A stretch of DNA of 64,000 nt from Gymnothorax reevesii (lineage: Eukaryota; Chordata; Actinopteri; Anguilliformes; Muraenidae): contig CM056580.1 in the NCBI GenBank assembly GCA_029721435.1, positions 27,088,367 to 27,152,366 of the forward strand, read 5' to 3'. Position 1 is the first letter of the stretch. Every line of letters begins with the position of its first letter. A program made the translations under genes and the position numbers. Below, in pieces: positions 44,370-56,340 of this stretch. Under the pieces are notes generated by a model, which searched no databases, was not told the origin of the DNA, and saw only the letters and a list, made by a program, of their open reading frames with translations.

Positions 44370-44643
44370 CTAGATGCACTCCAAGAGTGCAAACCTCCGC
44401 CAAGGTAGCACAATACAAATCTTCACGAGTGGGAGCAAAGTTGTATTATCGTGTGTCATACAATTTCAAGATGGCTGCTGTGGCAGCCATATTGTTTCAC
44501 TGAGCGTGGTGAAAATCAATAGGGTCCTTCCTTGATGTAATAGCAATGCATTACTTTTTGAGTTTTGGTCACAAACAGACAAGACAGACAAATAAACAGG
44601 GCCGAAAACATAACCTCCGCCCTAACTTCGCTAGCAGAGGTTA
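44370..44643 (-). mobile_element. MITE copy B, inverted to copy A
   Basis: Reads CTAGATGCACTCCAAGAGTG then CAAACCTCCGCC at its left end and AACCTCCGCC..CAGAGGTTA at the right, the reverse of the copy at 43659. It is nested inside the TTAA element. Confidence 0.65.
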
Positions 44644-44819
44644 AAAAACCACACATGTCCAGGCCTAGTGAGACCTTTTCTCTGACCATGTCTGTACTGG
44701 CCTGAAAAGTGAGCTGTTTTGAGTGGGCGGGGAGGCTATGCTAATGAGGCGCTGCTTTGATTGGCTGCCTGGCCGCTTCAATTCCGGACGCTGCAGACCT
44801 GAAAAACAAGGAAACCAAG

Positions 44820-45011
44820 ATGGCAGGTATTTCAGGACAGCTCTTTGCAGCATATATTGCTGTAAGACCGTACTTGTTTGATCCAGAATCCGACCCCGAA
44901 CGAGAGGAGGAAGCAATTGAAGCATTGCAGCAATGTTTACTGCGAGATGTCAATGAGTGGCAAGTTGAAATTTTAGTGTTTTGCTCGTACTGTCGCCTTG
45001 CATGCATGTGA
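44820..45011 (+). pseudogene. Element-encoded acidic ORF fragment
   Basis: In frame from MAGISGQLFAAYIAVRPYLF, continuing DPESDPEREEEAIEALQQ and LLRDVNEWQ. The RPYLFDPES..E..EEE pattern followed by an EW resembles the start of the cysteine-rich P2X7-C-terminus-like proteins that occur in fish transposons. The Cys-rich part is not visible downstream; a donor-like GCAAGT follows EW. It could be a first exon or a remnant. Identity is uncertain. Confidence 0.35.
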
Positions 45012-46064
45012 TTGTAACTGTACTGTTATGTAGTCATGTTACATGCCCACTTAGCTATACAGATGAAACTTTGCTAAAAGCTCCTGTTAACCATTTCTAC
45101 CAAAACAAAACAATATTTTGACACCAAGCTACTAAATGAGTTAGCACACAAACGGTGTAAGCGTTGCTTATATGGAGCTAGCAAATCAATAACTTCTGGC
45201 GGAAATCCGTATCTGACCTCCACTTCTTTTTCAACTTTTTTTAGCTAGAACAATTTTCAAAGGTGGATGAAATTCCACCACGGAAATCCAGAGAAATCAT
45301 TTGTTATATCAAGCACATTATAGTCCGTTTTGCGATTGCTTTCACCGCAGTAGGATCAGAGAGCTAGCCCACACCACGGTAAAGTACTTGGGTGACCCCG
45401 GTCATGGATAAGTAAAACGATAATTTCACAGCAGCAGTAAACAAACCCAAATATGTACCCTGAGCTTCGCAAAGCATACTCCTGGTCTAACTGCAGCCTT
45501 ATCAGCCCAACTTTGCAGACACGCACAACACCTCTCCGGTTAGCTTCAACTGTAGCGGCTATGACTAGGTAACATTATGATGAAACTATCACCTTGAAGC
45601 TAACCAATGTTGCACAAGCATACCAATCTGAATTACTGCATATAATTTAACCAGAAGCATTTTTAAATTGCACGGAATGGGAACTAACATGCAGTAGTAA
45701 CCAAGCGGTCATCATAACGACGGAGACTAACGTTACCCTGCAATACAGGTTTTAGAGAGAGTAAGTTCCGTTACCGTGAACAGTTGTACCAAGCATCCAA
45801 ATTACAAACAAGTATAAAAAGTTTCAAATGAGGTTTATGTTCACGCACCTTCTGGTGAATGTCTCCTTGATATTATTTACTCTGGCAAATTTAGGACACA
45901 AACATTAGCAACAGTAACCTAGGTACGTTAGCCGCTGTGTTACAGCCACATTCAACAGACTATCACGTAGGTAGGCTTATGCAGTAAAGCAACACAAAAT
46001 GGTAAAACTTACTGCTTCCACGTCTTTGAGTCATTCACAGTTGGTACCGATCCAGGCTTTTTCT

Positions 46065-46541
46065 GAATTCGATTTGCACTGGGAAGTCGGGATTTCCAAG
46101 CTCCCAGTCGCAAATTTAAATTTCAATGGCCCCTGAAGTCGGAATTCCAACTCGGAAAGTCGGAGATGCCTCACCTACCCCCAGTTCCGAGTTCTGAGTT
46201 CAAGATGGCTGCACCGTAAATCAACAATAAGTGAAAGCTATAATATCAAACTGTATATTTGAAATTCTGTATTTTTCACGTTTCATGAAATCAGTTGTTC
46301 ACACAGTACTGAATTGAGCTTATTGGTGAACTTATTGCTACGGTGTTTGCACGCGAAAAATACAGAATAACGCATCGTTTTCAACTTGTATTGCTAGTAA
46401 TAGCTAATAATTGCTATAATGGCCAGAGGACACCCACTGACCTGAAGTCAGTTTTCTAACTTACTTAATAGAGCGCAGTCAGCTCGGGTATGATGTCATT
46501 CCCAGCCCCGACTTCCAACTTCGGAGCCAAATCGAACGCAG
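46065..46541. mobile_element. hAT-like MITE nested in the TTAA element
   Basis: Ends are inverted (ATTCGATTTGCACTGGGAAG against TTCGATTTGGCTCCGAAG), with many GAAGTCGG-type subterminal repeats. The flanks CTTTTTCT and CTTTTATC could be an 8-bp duplication with two changes. Familiar as a fish MITE; superfamily uncertain. Confidence 0.45.
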
Positions 46542-47257
46542 CTTTTATCTTCAGATATTTTACAAAGCCTCCGTTTGAGGCCAGTTGTTAGTTCTATCAT
46601 TAGTGGTCCTGCTTGCCACCCATAACACGTTAGCTTCACTTACATTATTTGCTGTTATATCGTTACTTATAGCTTGTGGCTCCGAGCACTTAATCATTGC
46701 ATTTGCTCCAGGTTTGAGACGCAGCTGAGACACATATCCAGCATCGAATTATCCTTTATTGACAAAGCTGTCTTCGGTGAAATGCCAAGCACAAACAGCT
46801 AGCGTTCCCTTTGAGGGTGGCTGTTTGCCACCAGCAAACAAAAAGCTACCTACTGATTTCTGGTGTCATTGTCTTTTGGAAGAGAAAATAGTTGTGCTTT
46901 TTTTTGCATCCATAAAAACACGTAGACACAGCTTTGGGAGACATATCGATGAGTCTACACGTTAAATGATTTGGGCTCTTTTGTGTCTGATAGAATAAAT
47001 TGGGCAGGTCCAGCAACGTGATTGGCTCTGGCCAGGTCTGTCATGATTGGACGCAACAAGCTGATGTCAGGTTTTGCCCAGATCTTGTGAAGATTTCGGG
47101 ATTACAGCAAAACCCCTGTATCTTATGTTTAGAAACTTTGCAGAGGTTGAGTACAGACATCCAAAATTATAACATTACTTTAATGTATTAAAAGAAGGAT
47201 CAGCATAATGGGGAACCTTTAACTTAATTTCGTCTAAAAGGTTGGTATGGCTCAATA

Positions 47258-47493
47258 GGGGAGACTGGGGTCTGATGAGCCATGGGGACCAATGAGCCAA
47301 ATCACTATTTTGCGATCAGTCGATGACAGAGCTGCTTAAAATATGCTAAATATTTGAACATTGACTGATGAGTCAAGGGGATAACCGAGCCATATCACAA
47401 TTTTGCCTATTTTAAAACACCTTTGGCATGATTGATCGCAAAATAGTGATATGGCCTACTGGGCCCCATGGCTCATCGGACCCCAGTCTCCCC
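47258..47493. mobile_element. 236-bp MITE, TA flanked
   Basis: Terminal inverted repeats of about 60 bp (GGGGAGACTGGGGTCTGATG outward, then AGCCATGGGG) flanked by TA on both sides. The inner part repeats GATGAG(C/T)C motifs. No coding capacity. Confidence 0.85.
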
Positions 47494-47739
47494 TACTGAT
47501 TTCTTGGTCTTCAGATGTATTCTTTTAAATGCTCAAAAAGCTCTGAAAAAAATCAAGGGCAATATTATTATTCATTTTGCTGCTGAAAAATGCTATAACA
47601 AGAGAAGTCTGAAAGAAGTTTAGGATTTTTTGCATTTATTCAGATTACTGCCATCCTTACAATGTCACATCCATTAGTTTGTCATCATTATTTCTTAATC
47701 ATTGTAGTACATGTCTTGGTCTTGATAATTCAGTAAGTA

Positions 47740-49138
47740 CAACCCCAATTCCGAAATAGTTCAGACAGTGTAAATTGTGAATAAAATCAAAATGCAATGA
47801 CTTTAAAATCACACCAGTCAGTATTTTAGTCACAATAGAACAGAGATAACATAGCAAATGTTGAAACTAAGAAACTTTACAATTTTATCCACAAAATGAG
47901 CTCATTTCAAATTTGATAGCTGCTACAGGTCTCAAAAAAGTCGGGACAGGGGCTTGTTCACCATGGTGTAGCATCTCTTCTTCCTTTTAACACAAAGTGG
48001 AGGCGTCTGGGCATTGTGGAGACAAGTTTCTTGAGTTTAGCCATTGGAATTTGATCCCAGTCTTGTTTAATACTGGCCTCCAGCTGCTGGAGAATTTTGG
48101 GTCTCCTTTGATGGACTTTTCGTTAAATTATGCGCTAAATATTCTCAATCGGTGAGAGATCAGGACAGCAGGCAGGCCAGTTCCGCACACGGACTCTTCT
48201 AGTACGAAGCCATGTTGCTGTAATAGCTGCAGTATGTGGTTTTCCATTGTGCTGCTGAAATACACAAGGCCTTCCCTGGAATAGATGTTGTCTGGAGGGG
48301 AGTATATGTTGCTCTAAAACTTTTATATACCTTTCAGCATTCATGGTGCTTTTTAAAACATGCAAGTGTCCCACACCATATGCACTAATGCATCCTCATA
48401 CCATCAGAGATGCTGGCTTTTGAACTGAATGCTGATAACAGGAGGGGTGGTCTTTCTCTTCTTTGGCCCGGAGGACATATGATTTCCAACAAGAATGTCA
48501 AATTTGGACTTGTCTGAGCACAGGACACTTTGCCACTTTGCTTCAGTCCATTTTAAATGAGCCTTGGCCCACAGAACACGGATGCGCTTCTGGATCATGC
48601 TCAACAATGGCTTCCTTTTTGCATGATAGAGTTTTAGGTGGCATCTGTGGATGGCACGGCAGACTGTGTTTACTGACAGAGGTTTCTTGAAGTATCAACA
48701 ACTAGTACGTTGAGGAAATTGTTTTTAAAGTTTTCCACAATTTTTTTACGCAAGCCTTCACAGGTTGGAGAGCCTCTGGCCATCTTTACTTCTGAGAGAC
48801 TCAGCCTCTTTAAGACATCCCAATTATAGCCAATCATGTTACTGATGCCAGTTAACTTAATTACTTGCTAAATGTTCTTTCAGTTGATTCTCTTATATAT
48901 CAATCGCTTTTTCGGCCCTTTTTTGCCTGTGTCCCAACTTTTTTGAGACCTGTTGCAACCAGAAAATTTTGAATAAGCTCATTTTGTGGATAAAAGTGTA
49001 AAATATCTCAGTTTCAACATTTGCAATGTTATCTATTTTTTATTGTTAATAACATTGGCTCAAGTGATCTGAAAGTCATTGCATTTTGATTTTATTCACA
49101 ATTTAAACTTTAACCCAACTATCTCAGAATTGGGGTTG
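47740..49138 (-). mobile_element. Tc1-like transposon, internally deleted
   Basis: Ends CAACCCCAATTCCGAAATAG and (inverted) CAACCCCAATTCTGAGATAG, each with TA. Length is 1.4 kb. Compared with the plus-strand copy at 53472, about 200 bp is missing between the helix-turn-helix and the catalytic domain, near 48700. Confidence 0.9.
47958..48783 (-). pseudogene. Tc1 transposase pseudogene, deleted
   Basis: Starts MARGSPTCEGLRKKIVENF at 48783, jumps across a deletion, then continues [33 protein letters not shown] (first Asp), FQQHNGKPHTAAI (second Asp changed to His) and CCPDLSPIENI, with stop at 47960-47958. Catalytically dead by both deletion and substitution. Confidence 0.85.
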
Positions 49139-49139
49139 T

Positions 49140-50400
49140 AAATTGTTTGATTGTTCATAAGGCTAATATAAATGGCTACAGCTGGAGCACAATCATGCTG
49201 CAAAATGCGAGGTTATTGACCTTCCATACATCTGACAGCACGCTACTGTTTTTTTTTTTTTTAGGGATTAGGATCATCGTTGATTCCTTTCATAGACTTG
49301 GAACACAGCCAACAGCCAGAGGGTACTGAAACAGCTTTAAGAAAACCTCACTAAGCTGAGTTGAACAGTTTGAGTACCCTGACTCAGAGCCTGCCATGGC
49401 CAGTTTTGTGCAGATGGAGGTCACCAGTAACACAGCGATGGTGAGAGCTGGTGAAATGGGCTGGAGCTGAGGCCGGGCCGGTTGGTTGGTTTGCTACAGC
49501 TGTAAAACCTGAGGCAGGAGCTGTTAAACCACTCTGCAAAGGTAGTGGGGCCCAGGCAGTTGATCGCTGCGAGTTAGGGGACTCCACTCATCATTAATGT
49601 TTAATCCCTGCCTTGCCTTTTCTGCATCCACGGATATTAGTTTTGTGATCCACTTCATCTTTGAAATAGATTTTTGCAAACTTTGCCTTCCTTCTAACCT
49701 CTCTCTGTAATTTCTTTACCTTAAATTGATCTTTTTGCAAAAAAAATGTATTCCTTTGATTTTCATGTCCTTAATGACCAATTGCATGCTGATGGTTGAT
49801 GATGCTGAGTTGAAAACTACATGTTTGGTGGGATTGACAATGTCCTAACAATATGAAAAATTAGAGGTCACTACATTGGTCAGTAAATTAAGATCACCCA
49901 CACAATTATTAAAAAACAAATCTGAGTCAGTCAATTAAAAACACCCCCTTCGTGATTCAGTGGCCACTTTATTCCAAACATGGATGTTTTTAGTCATCGG
50001 CTCACATCTGCACTTTTGCAGAAACAGAATAATGTGGTCAGAATGACCAAGAAGAGGGTGGGGTTCTGAGATAAATGCACCAGGAATGTTGCCATAACAC
50101 AAGTCCATTGTATTGTGCATTCGTGTGGGGTTTGTTACATTTTGCTCTGGATTGGACAGGTGCGTGGCAATGTTGCATCAGTTAAAATCTTGCATTGGTA
50201 AAATTGGTTGTTTGTTTTTCCAACTGACAGCTCTGCTATAACTGTACAGTATTTGCGAGGCAGCTGGTGTGAAATCAGGCCCGAGTTCACACGCTGAAAT
50301 TATGTTGATCTGGGACAATGCTAGAGGTAGATAGTGCAGTCTAAAAGACAACATCATGAATTCACATTGCTTGCAGCATTCAGTCTTTCTTACCAAGAAG
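49140..50400. other. Non-coding DNA
   Basis: No supported gene or delimited repeat. Open frames are short and without motifs. Confidence 0.4.
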
Positions 50401-50403
50401 TTT

Positions 50404-50605
50404 GTTGCCGACTTTTTATGTGGGGGATATAGTATTCAGCTCCGTCCATATGTCCGTCCGTACGTCTGTCCGTCCCGAACATTGTCAGTGTGATATCTCA
50501 AGAAGGAGTCAACCTATTCCTACTGGGAATGCGCAGACACCAGTCGGTTTTGGTGACCTAACGGCGGGGGATATAGTCACTTTAGTGACAGACTCTTGTT
50601 GATAG
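50404..50605 (+). repeat. Interspersed repeat with GTCCGTCCGT tract
   Basis: Has the layout of a widespread animal repeat: GTGGGGGATATAGT, a (TCCG)n stretch, GATATCTCAAGAAGGAGTCA, then GGGGGATATAGTCACTTTAG. The GGGGATATAGT phrase recurs at both ends. Superfamily unknown. Confidence 0.6.
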
Positions 50606-50609
50606 CCAT

Positions 50610-51430
50610 AGAGCCCGCTTCCAATCAACTTTCGTGTTTTTGTTGTGTTGTTATCGACATTTACAGTGCTGAAATCATCCAGATGTGAATCTATTACATA
50701 CTCAGAGAGCCTCGTCTCTGCAAGACTGAAAACAGTTTTTTGTCAATCGTCTAAATGTAACCTTGTGTGAGGACAGCGGCTCAGTCTTGTTCTGTGGTGA
50801 TCGGACATTTGACAAGGTGATGCCAAGTAAAGGTATAGTTAGCTGCCTCTTCTCCTGAGTCCCTTATGTAACCCTCCTTTAGGCCCTTTGTTCTTCAGAC
50901 CTTCTTTTTTTCTGTGTGCGCAAAGTTAATTCAGAGGTATGCAGAAGGAGGAATACCTGCTGTAGCTCTGAGTGAAAGTCATTCAGCTCCAGCAGGCTGT
51001 CTCAAGGCGAGCCGACCCAAGTTCGCAGTGAACAGTTGGGCTGGACCTGAGTGAAGTTCATTTACATGACATGAACTGGATCATGAGCCTCAAGCAGGCT
51101 AATGTAACAGTGTTGACAAACATGCAACTCTCAATAAAATGCCAGAAATGCAGGAACTCAGAATAATATTATTATACCTACTGAGCCACATCGCGAGTTG
51201 CTCTGACTGAGTAGCCCCCCCCCCCCCCCGTTACTTGCATCTTCTTGTATCTACAATGTTCTTCTCTTGTTTCTACTGACAATGAATTCTGAATTGTATA
51301 TGGTAACATCATATAATTAGATACCGCAAAGTGCTTCAGAGCTCATTGGACAATACTTCACAATACATATGGATGATGATGGAAACATACAACAAAAACA
51401 AGCCAAGATTTTTTTTTAAGGCTAAGAAGA
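50610..51430. other. Non-coding DNA with a poly-C run
   Basis: Holds a 15-base C run at about 51215-51229 and nothing else that can be supported. Confidence 0.45.
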
Positions 51431-51439
51431 GGAATGTTC

Positions 51440-51878
51440 ATGACAGACAAGTTAATCATATGACCTGACCCAATCTAAATATGCATTTCACTTGCTGAAA
51501 ACCAAACACCCCAACAACAAAGCAGACACTGAAATAGACTGTGGCGAAGGCCTGGCAGAAACCGTGACTGGTGACGCTATGGATTCCAGACATCAGGCCA
51601 TGATTGACTGCAAAGGACTTGCCACTGAGTATTAAAAAATGACGGAAATTGAGGATTATGTCAATTTGTCCAAATATTTTTGCCCTCCCCCCCCTGAGGG
51701 GCTGTTCATAAAATAAGCCATAACATGGTTCATACAATATTTTTGACAAAACCTTTAGTTGAAGCTGAAAGTTAAGCACATCTTGATTTTTCTTTCTTTT
51801 TTCAAATCCATTGTGGCAGTGTGTAAAGCTAAAACAATAAAAATCGTGACACCCTCCAAAAATTTATGGACATACCTG
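51440..51878 (+). mobile_element. Tc1 relic (3' half)
   Basis: The plus strand reads the third-residue region (PDPI*MHFTC-like), then VTGDAMDSRHQAMIDCKGLA and TEY with a stop at about 51636, the usual C-terminus of this fish Tc1 protein. The right TIR (reading inward AGGTATGTCCATAAATTTTT) ends at 51878 with TA. Only the 3' half is present. The 5' half of the same family ends at 41520. Confidence 0.75.
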
Positions 51879-51892
51879 TAGCTCCAGGTACA

Positions 51893-51895
<3 letters not shown>

Positions 51896-51928
<33 letters not shown>
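51896..51928. repeat. (GC)n(AC)n microsatellite
   Basis: GCGCGCG followed by about 12 CA units directly after the Tc1 relic. Confidence 0.9.
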
Positions 51929-51939
51929 GTGACAGCGTT

Positions 51940-52900
51940 GACAGAAAATGAGACTTGGCTGGGCCATTGTAACCTTACTCACTCATTTTTTTTTTTTTTT
52001 AGTGTCCATGGTAAGTTCAATATAGTACGATTTCAACAAAAGCCTTGTAATCTACTCAATGTGTAAATTAGATGCACATTAATATAAGAAGTAAGGCAAA
52101 AGTCTATCGTATTTTCAGAATTAGATGAGATAGGTGTCCTTCATAATACTTTTATGAACTCATCATTTCTTAATACTGCATCTGGACGCTCACTGAAGAA
52201 TGGAGTTAATTCACGGAAGAGCCATACTGCCATCTATAGATGGACAAATTTCATGCAGATTCGGTCATTGTGCAACCTCAAGCTGTCAGGCAGTTCTATC
52301 CGAAAAATTAGGAAGTCCTTTAGTAGAATTTCACATTTGAAAGGTTGATTTCCAGATGTACACAAGTCCGTTTTTGTCTTTTAAGAGAAACAAGACTTTA
52401 AGAATGTGACATCATTTGGGGATCATGTTACTTTTGTAAGCATAATGAAATATCAAAAAAGATTCCTTAAAACATATTAGGAGACCTTCTAGCCTCTATC
52501 TTGATTCTTGGCCCACATACTGTAAAACACCAGTCTGCAAACTTGAGTACTTTTAGAGGCAAATGCCTCAAAATAACAAAAATTGAACTCAATAAAAAAA
52601 ATTAAGAGCATTAAATTTTATTATTTCAGGGTACTAAAACAGGGCATCTTTTTTGAAAACAAAACACTTAACTTTCAAATGAAAATGTGCAGCAAATATG
52701 GTCATACCTGTATACTATAGTCATGGATGTCAGAAAGCGTCTTTGAACAAAATTAATGGAAGATATACACAACACGACAAGTTTGGGGCCACACTCAGAT
52801 TTTGAAAGCATAACGCATTGCTGAACACCCTCGGCCTGTAAAATCACCACAAAAAGCTGATGCTGCACATCTGTGGTTCACAGAGAGTTACCACACCAAA
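51940..52900. other. Non-coding DNA
   Basis: AT-rich, with a poly-T run at 51990. No supported gene or element. Confidence 0.4.
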
Positions 52901-52904
52901 TTTG

Positions 52905-53040
52905 AAAAGGCTACCATCAATAGTTGCTGAGTATTGGTGCGGACAATGTCATGGACAGATAGACAAAAGACAGACAGACAGGAAGACGAAAAGGTGACGA
53001 CAATACTCCCCTGGTCAAAGTTGGCCGAGGGGTAAAAAAA
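52905..53040 (-). repeat. Interspersed repeat with CAGACAGACAG tract
   Basis: The reverse strand has CCAACTTTGACCAGGGGAGT and a TCTG repeat in the order of common fish MITE-like repeats. Borders uncertain. Confidence 0.45.
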
Positions 53041-53471
53041 TCACACATCAACTGTTCTTTCCTTATTTTTTGCACATGAAATGACTTTGGCGCATAAAAT
53101 ATAGGAATCCAATAGGTTTTGGGTGAATTCCAAACCTCAGACCACATTTTAAAGCTGTCTTGACTGATTGATCATTGACCACAATGTTTTATAATTGAGT
53201 TCCAATGCCTTTGTGTTAAAATGGAACACTTGAAATCTGCATGGGAATCACTGCCAGCGGCATACTTAAAAAAACTGTTACATAGCATGATAGGAATTTG
53301 TGACGCAGTGATCAAGGCTAAGGTTGGTTATTTTGATTAATCTAAAGTCTGAGCAAAGTCTCACAAAAATGTTTCTTTTAGCCTGAATCCTTGCTGGAAA
53401 CGTGACTGTATGGCGAACTGAAACTGTCTTGGCCCCTTAAATCACTATAAACTGAAATAAAATGCAGAACA

Positions 53472-54867
53472 GGGTGTCTCAAAAAGAGTTGGGACACAGG
53501 CAAAAAAGGGCTGAAAAAGCAATTAGTATATAAGAGAATCAGCTGAAAGAACATTTAGCAAGTAATTAAGTTAACTGCCATCAGGTGTGTAGCATAATAA
53601 AAGGGCTATAAAAGGGATGTCTTAGAGAGGCTGAGTATCTCAGAAGTAAAGATGGCCAGAGGCTCTCCAACCTGTGAAGGCTTGCATAAAAACATTGTGG
53701 AATACTTTAAAAACAATGTTCCTCACCATCAAATTGCAGGTCTCAATATCGACAGTGCATAACATCATAAAAAGATTCAGAGAAACTGGAAAAATTCTGT
53801 GCGTAAAGGACAAGGCCAAATACCTTTACAAGATGCCCCTGATCTTCGGGCCCTCAGATGCCACTGCATCACTCATCGGCATGATTCTGTCATTGACATT
53901 ACTAAATGGGCCCAGGAATACTTCAAGAAACCACTGTCAGCGCCATGCCATCTACAGATGCCACCTACAACTCTATCATGCAAAAAAGAAGCCACTGTTG
54001 AGCATGATCCAGAAGTGCCACCGTATTCTAAAGGCCAAGGATCATTTAAAATGGACTGTAGCAAAGTGGAAAAGTGACCTGTTGTCAGACAAGTCCAAAT
54101 TTGACATTCTTGTTGGAAATGGCGTCATGTCCTCCGGGCTAAAGAGGAGAAAGACCACCCCTCCTTTTATCAGCGTTCAGTTCAAAAGCCAGCATCTCTG
54201 ATGGTATGGGGATGCATTAGTGCATATGGTGTGGGACACTTGCATGCTTTAGAAAGCACCATGAATGCTGAAAGGTATATAAAGGTTTTAGAGCAACATA
54301 TGCTCCCTTCCAGATGACATCTATTCCAGGGAAGGCCTTGTGTATTTCAGCAGGACAATGTAAAACCACATACTGCAGCTATTACAACAGCATGGCTTCA
54401 TAGTAGAAGGTTCTATGTGCTGAACTGGCCTGCCTGCACTCCTGATCTTTCACCGATTGAGACCATTTGGCGCCTAATTAAACAAAAAGTCCATCAAAGG
54501 AGACCCAAAATTCTCCAGCAGCTGGAAGCCTGTATTAAACAAGAGTGGGATCAAATTCCAATGGCTAAACTCAAGAAACTTGTCTCCTCAATGCCCAGAC
54601 GCCTCCACTCTGTGCTCCAAAGAAGAGGGGATGCTACTCCATGGAATACAGGCCCCTGTCCCAAGTTTTTTGAGACCTGTAGCAGCCCTCAAATTTGAAA
54701 TGAGCTAATTTTGTGGATAAAATTGTAACATTTCTCAGTTTCAACATTTACTGTGTTCTCTCTGTTCTATTGTGAATAAAATACTGGCTGGTGTGATTTG
54801 AAAGTCATTGCGTTTTGATTTTATTCACAATTTACACTTTGTCCCGACTTTTTTGGAATTGGGGTTG
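53472..54867 (+). mobile_element. Tc1-like transposon, 5' truncated
   Basis: The right end ACTTTTTTGGAATTGGGGTTG is followed by TA. The left TIR and about 190 bp are missing: homology to the 47740 copy begins at GTCTCAAAAAGAGTTGGGAC. Opposite orientation to that copy, 4.3 kb away. Confidence 0.9.
53652..54698 (+). pseudogene. Tc1 transposase pseudogene
   Basis: Starts MARGSPTCEGLHKNIVEYF at 53652. Catalytic residues remain visible: [14 protein letters not shown] (first Asp), FQQDNVKPHTAAITTAW (second Asp), TPDLSPIETIWRLIKQKV (Glu). The C-terminus is MPRRLHSVLQRRGDATPW-like and runs to 54698. At least three frame changes and an early stop (near 53760) break it. Confidence 0.88.
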
Positions 54868-54869
54868 TA

Positions 54870-56110
54870 TATGCTTCCATATAGAATTTCCTTTGACCAA
54901 CCACAGTTGAGTACTCAACAGAGTATAAGTAAGTATGGTAAGGTGAGGGATAATGTACAAATGGAAAATCAAGTCATATTGTTCAAATTGCATTTTCATT
55001 TTCAAATTTGATGGTACACTTCAATATTTTTCACTGTACAGCAAATTATGACTTTGAAAATGAAATGGAAAATAGCTTTTCAATTTTCATTTTAACGTGG
55101 TCATGGAACACCCATACCTGGGTGAGAGAATAAATATAATTACTGCATTTTCCTTTAAATTTTGAGAAATATAACACAAATGTGGACAATTATAGTGTTA
55201 TGGTCGGATTGCATGCAGAAGATTACATTTAAATATTGTCCTCAATAGGCTTCCTTAGTTTACTCTGCTTTGTGAATGTGTATATTTTCCCTCCCGCCCA
55301 CTGCACCCCTCCACCCCAACACTGCCGACCCACCTACCACAATCCAAGGGCTATTCTGTCCCCCATCAATCAAGGCACATAATCAATTATTCAACAGCCC
55401 TCCTTAAAACAGAATTTCTTTGGGGAGTAGACAGATTTGAAACACTTTTAGTTCCAGTGAGTTATACCACAGGACCTCATTGAGTGTGGGAGTTATGTTG
55501 AGCCATTGAGAACTGAAGTCAACCGCAATGTAAAAAACCTACTCCCCCTCCACACATGCACTCTCTCAAAAGGACGCGTATTTTACGTACATTTCTTCGC
55601 CAACTCTCTTATTCTAAGCAACTAACAAATGCAACAAATGTTTCAGGCAATAAGGAGCCAATGCCAAATCATCAGGGCCACAACTGATAGCAGCTTTTCA
55701 CACTTCAATAGCTTGAAGAAAGTGCTGATATAAACATACCGCTTAACCCAGAGTTCCACAATTGATGGTCAGTGCTGAAAGCAGCAAATATGTTTGAGGA
55801 TATGGTTTTGAACAGAGCATAATCAAAGCCATAATAAACATTAGCAATACAGAATTAAAAATTGATGTAGCTTTTGAAAAAGTGACATGACCCAGCTCAG
55901 ATGAAGTCGAGGGCTGAACTTCTTACAGGCAATTCACGTGCAGAGCAATGTCTCCGAGTTCAGCAGGAATTGTGGACAAATGTACCGCGCATCTTTCAGA
56001 TTCTGACAGCAGAAAATATCTGCTGTGCTTTTGTTCTGTATTGCCCCACACAGCCCCACCCAACCATCAACAACCCCCAAACCACCAAAGTGCCACATAC
56101 TGAGAGTACC
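54870..56110. other. Non-coding DNA
   Basis: No supported gene or delimited element. The stretch 54960-55100 repeats TTTTCATTTTCAA-type words and is low complexity. Confidence 0.4.
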
Positions 56111-56119
56111 ATAATTCTT

Positions 56120-56340
56120 TGGACAGTGACACCTTTTTTGTTATTTTGGATCTGTTGGTTAGTCACTGGATCTGAATCCAATTAAAATGCATTTCACATG
56201 CTGAGGAGGAGACCGAAGGCCCTAAGTCCCCAGAACCAGCAGGAACTGATGATGGCTGCAGGACAGACCAGGCAGAGCATTAGCTGGGAAGACACTGAGT
56301 GTCTGGTGATGTCTTTACATAACAAATTATTGCAATTACT
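56120..56340 (+). pseudogene. Tc1 transposase C-terminal fragment
   Basis: Reads LDLVTGSESN*NAFHMLRRR, KALSPQNQQE and QSISWEDTECLVMS, a decayed form of the third catalytic block and C-terminal helix of a fish Tc1 transposase. No TIR was found nearby. The open frame from 56198 to 56617 runs past this homology into unrelated sequence. Confidence 0.65.

Larger units (their letters stand above)
44104..47218 (+). mobile_element. TTAA-flanked DNA transposon (piggyBac or Kolobok type)
   Basis: The ends AGGTCCCATATTATGC and, inverted, AGGTTCCCCATTATGC are each flanked by TTAA (44100-44103 and 47219-47222), the target duplication of piggyBac and Kolobok superfamilies. Length is 3.1 kb. It contains a plus-strand ORF at 44820 and two nested MITEs (44370-44643 and 46065-46541). 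No transposase catalytic motif was recognised, so it is probably non-autonomous. Confidence 0.75.
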
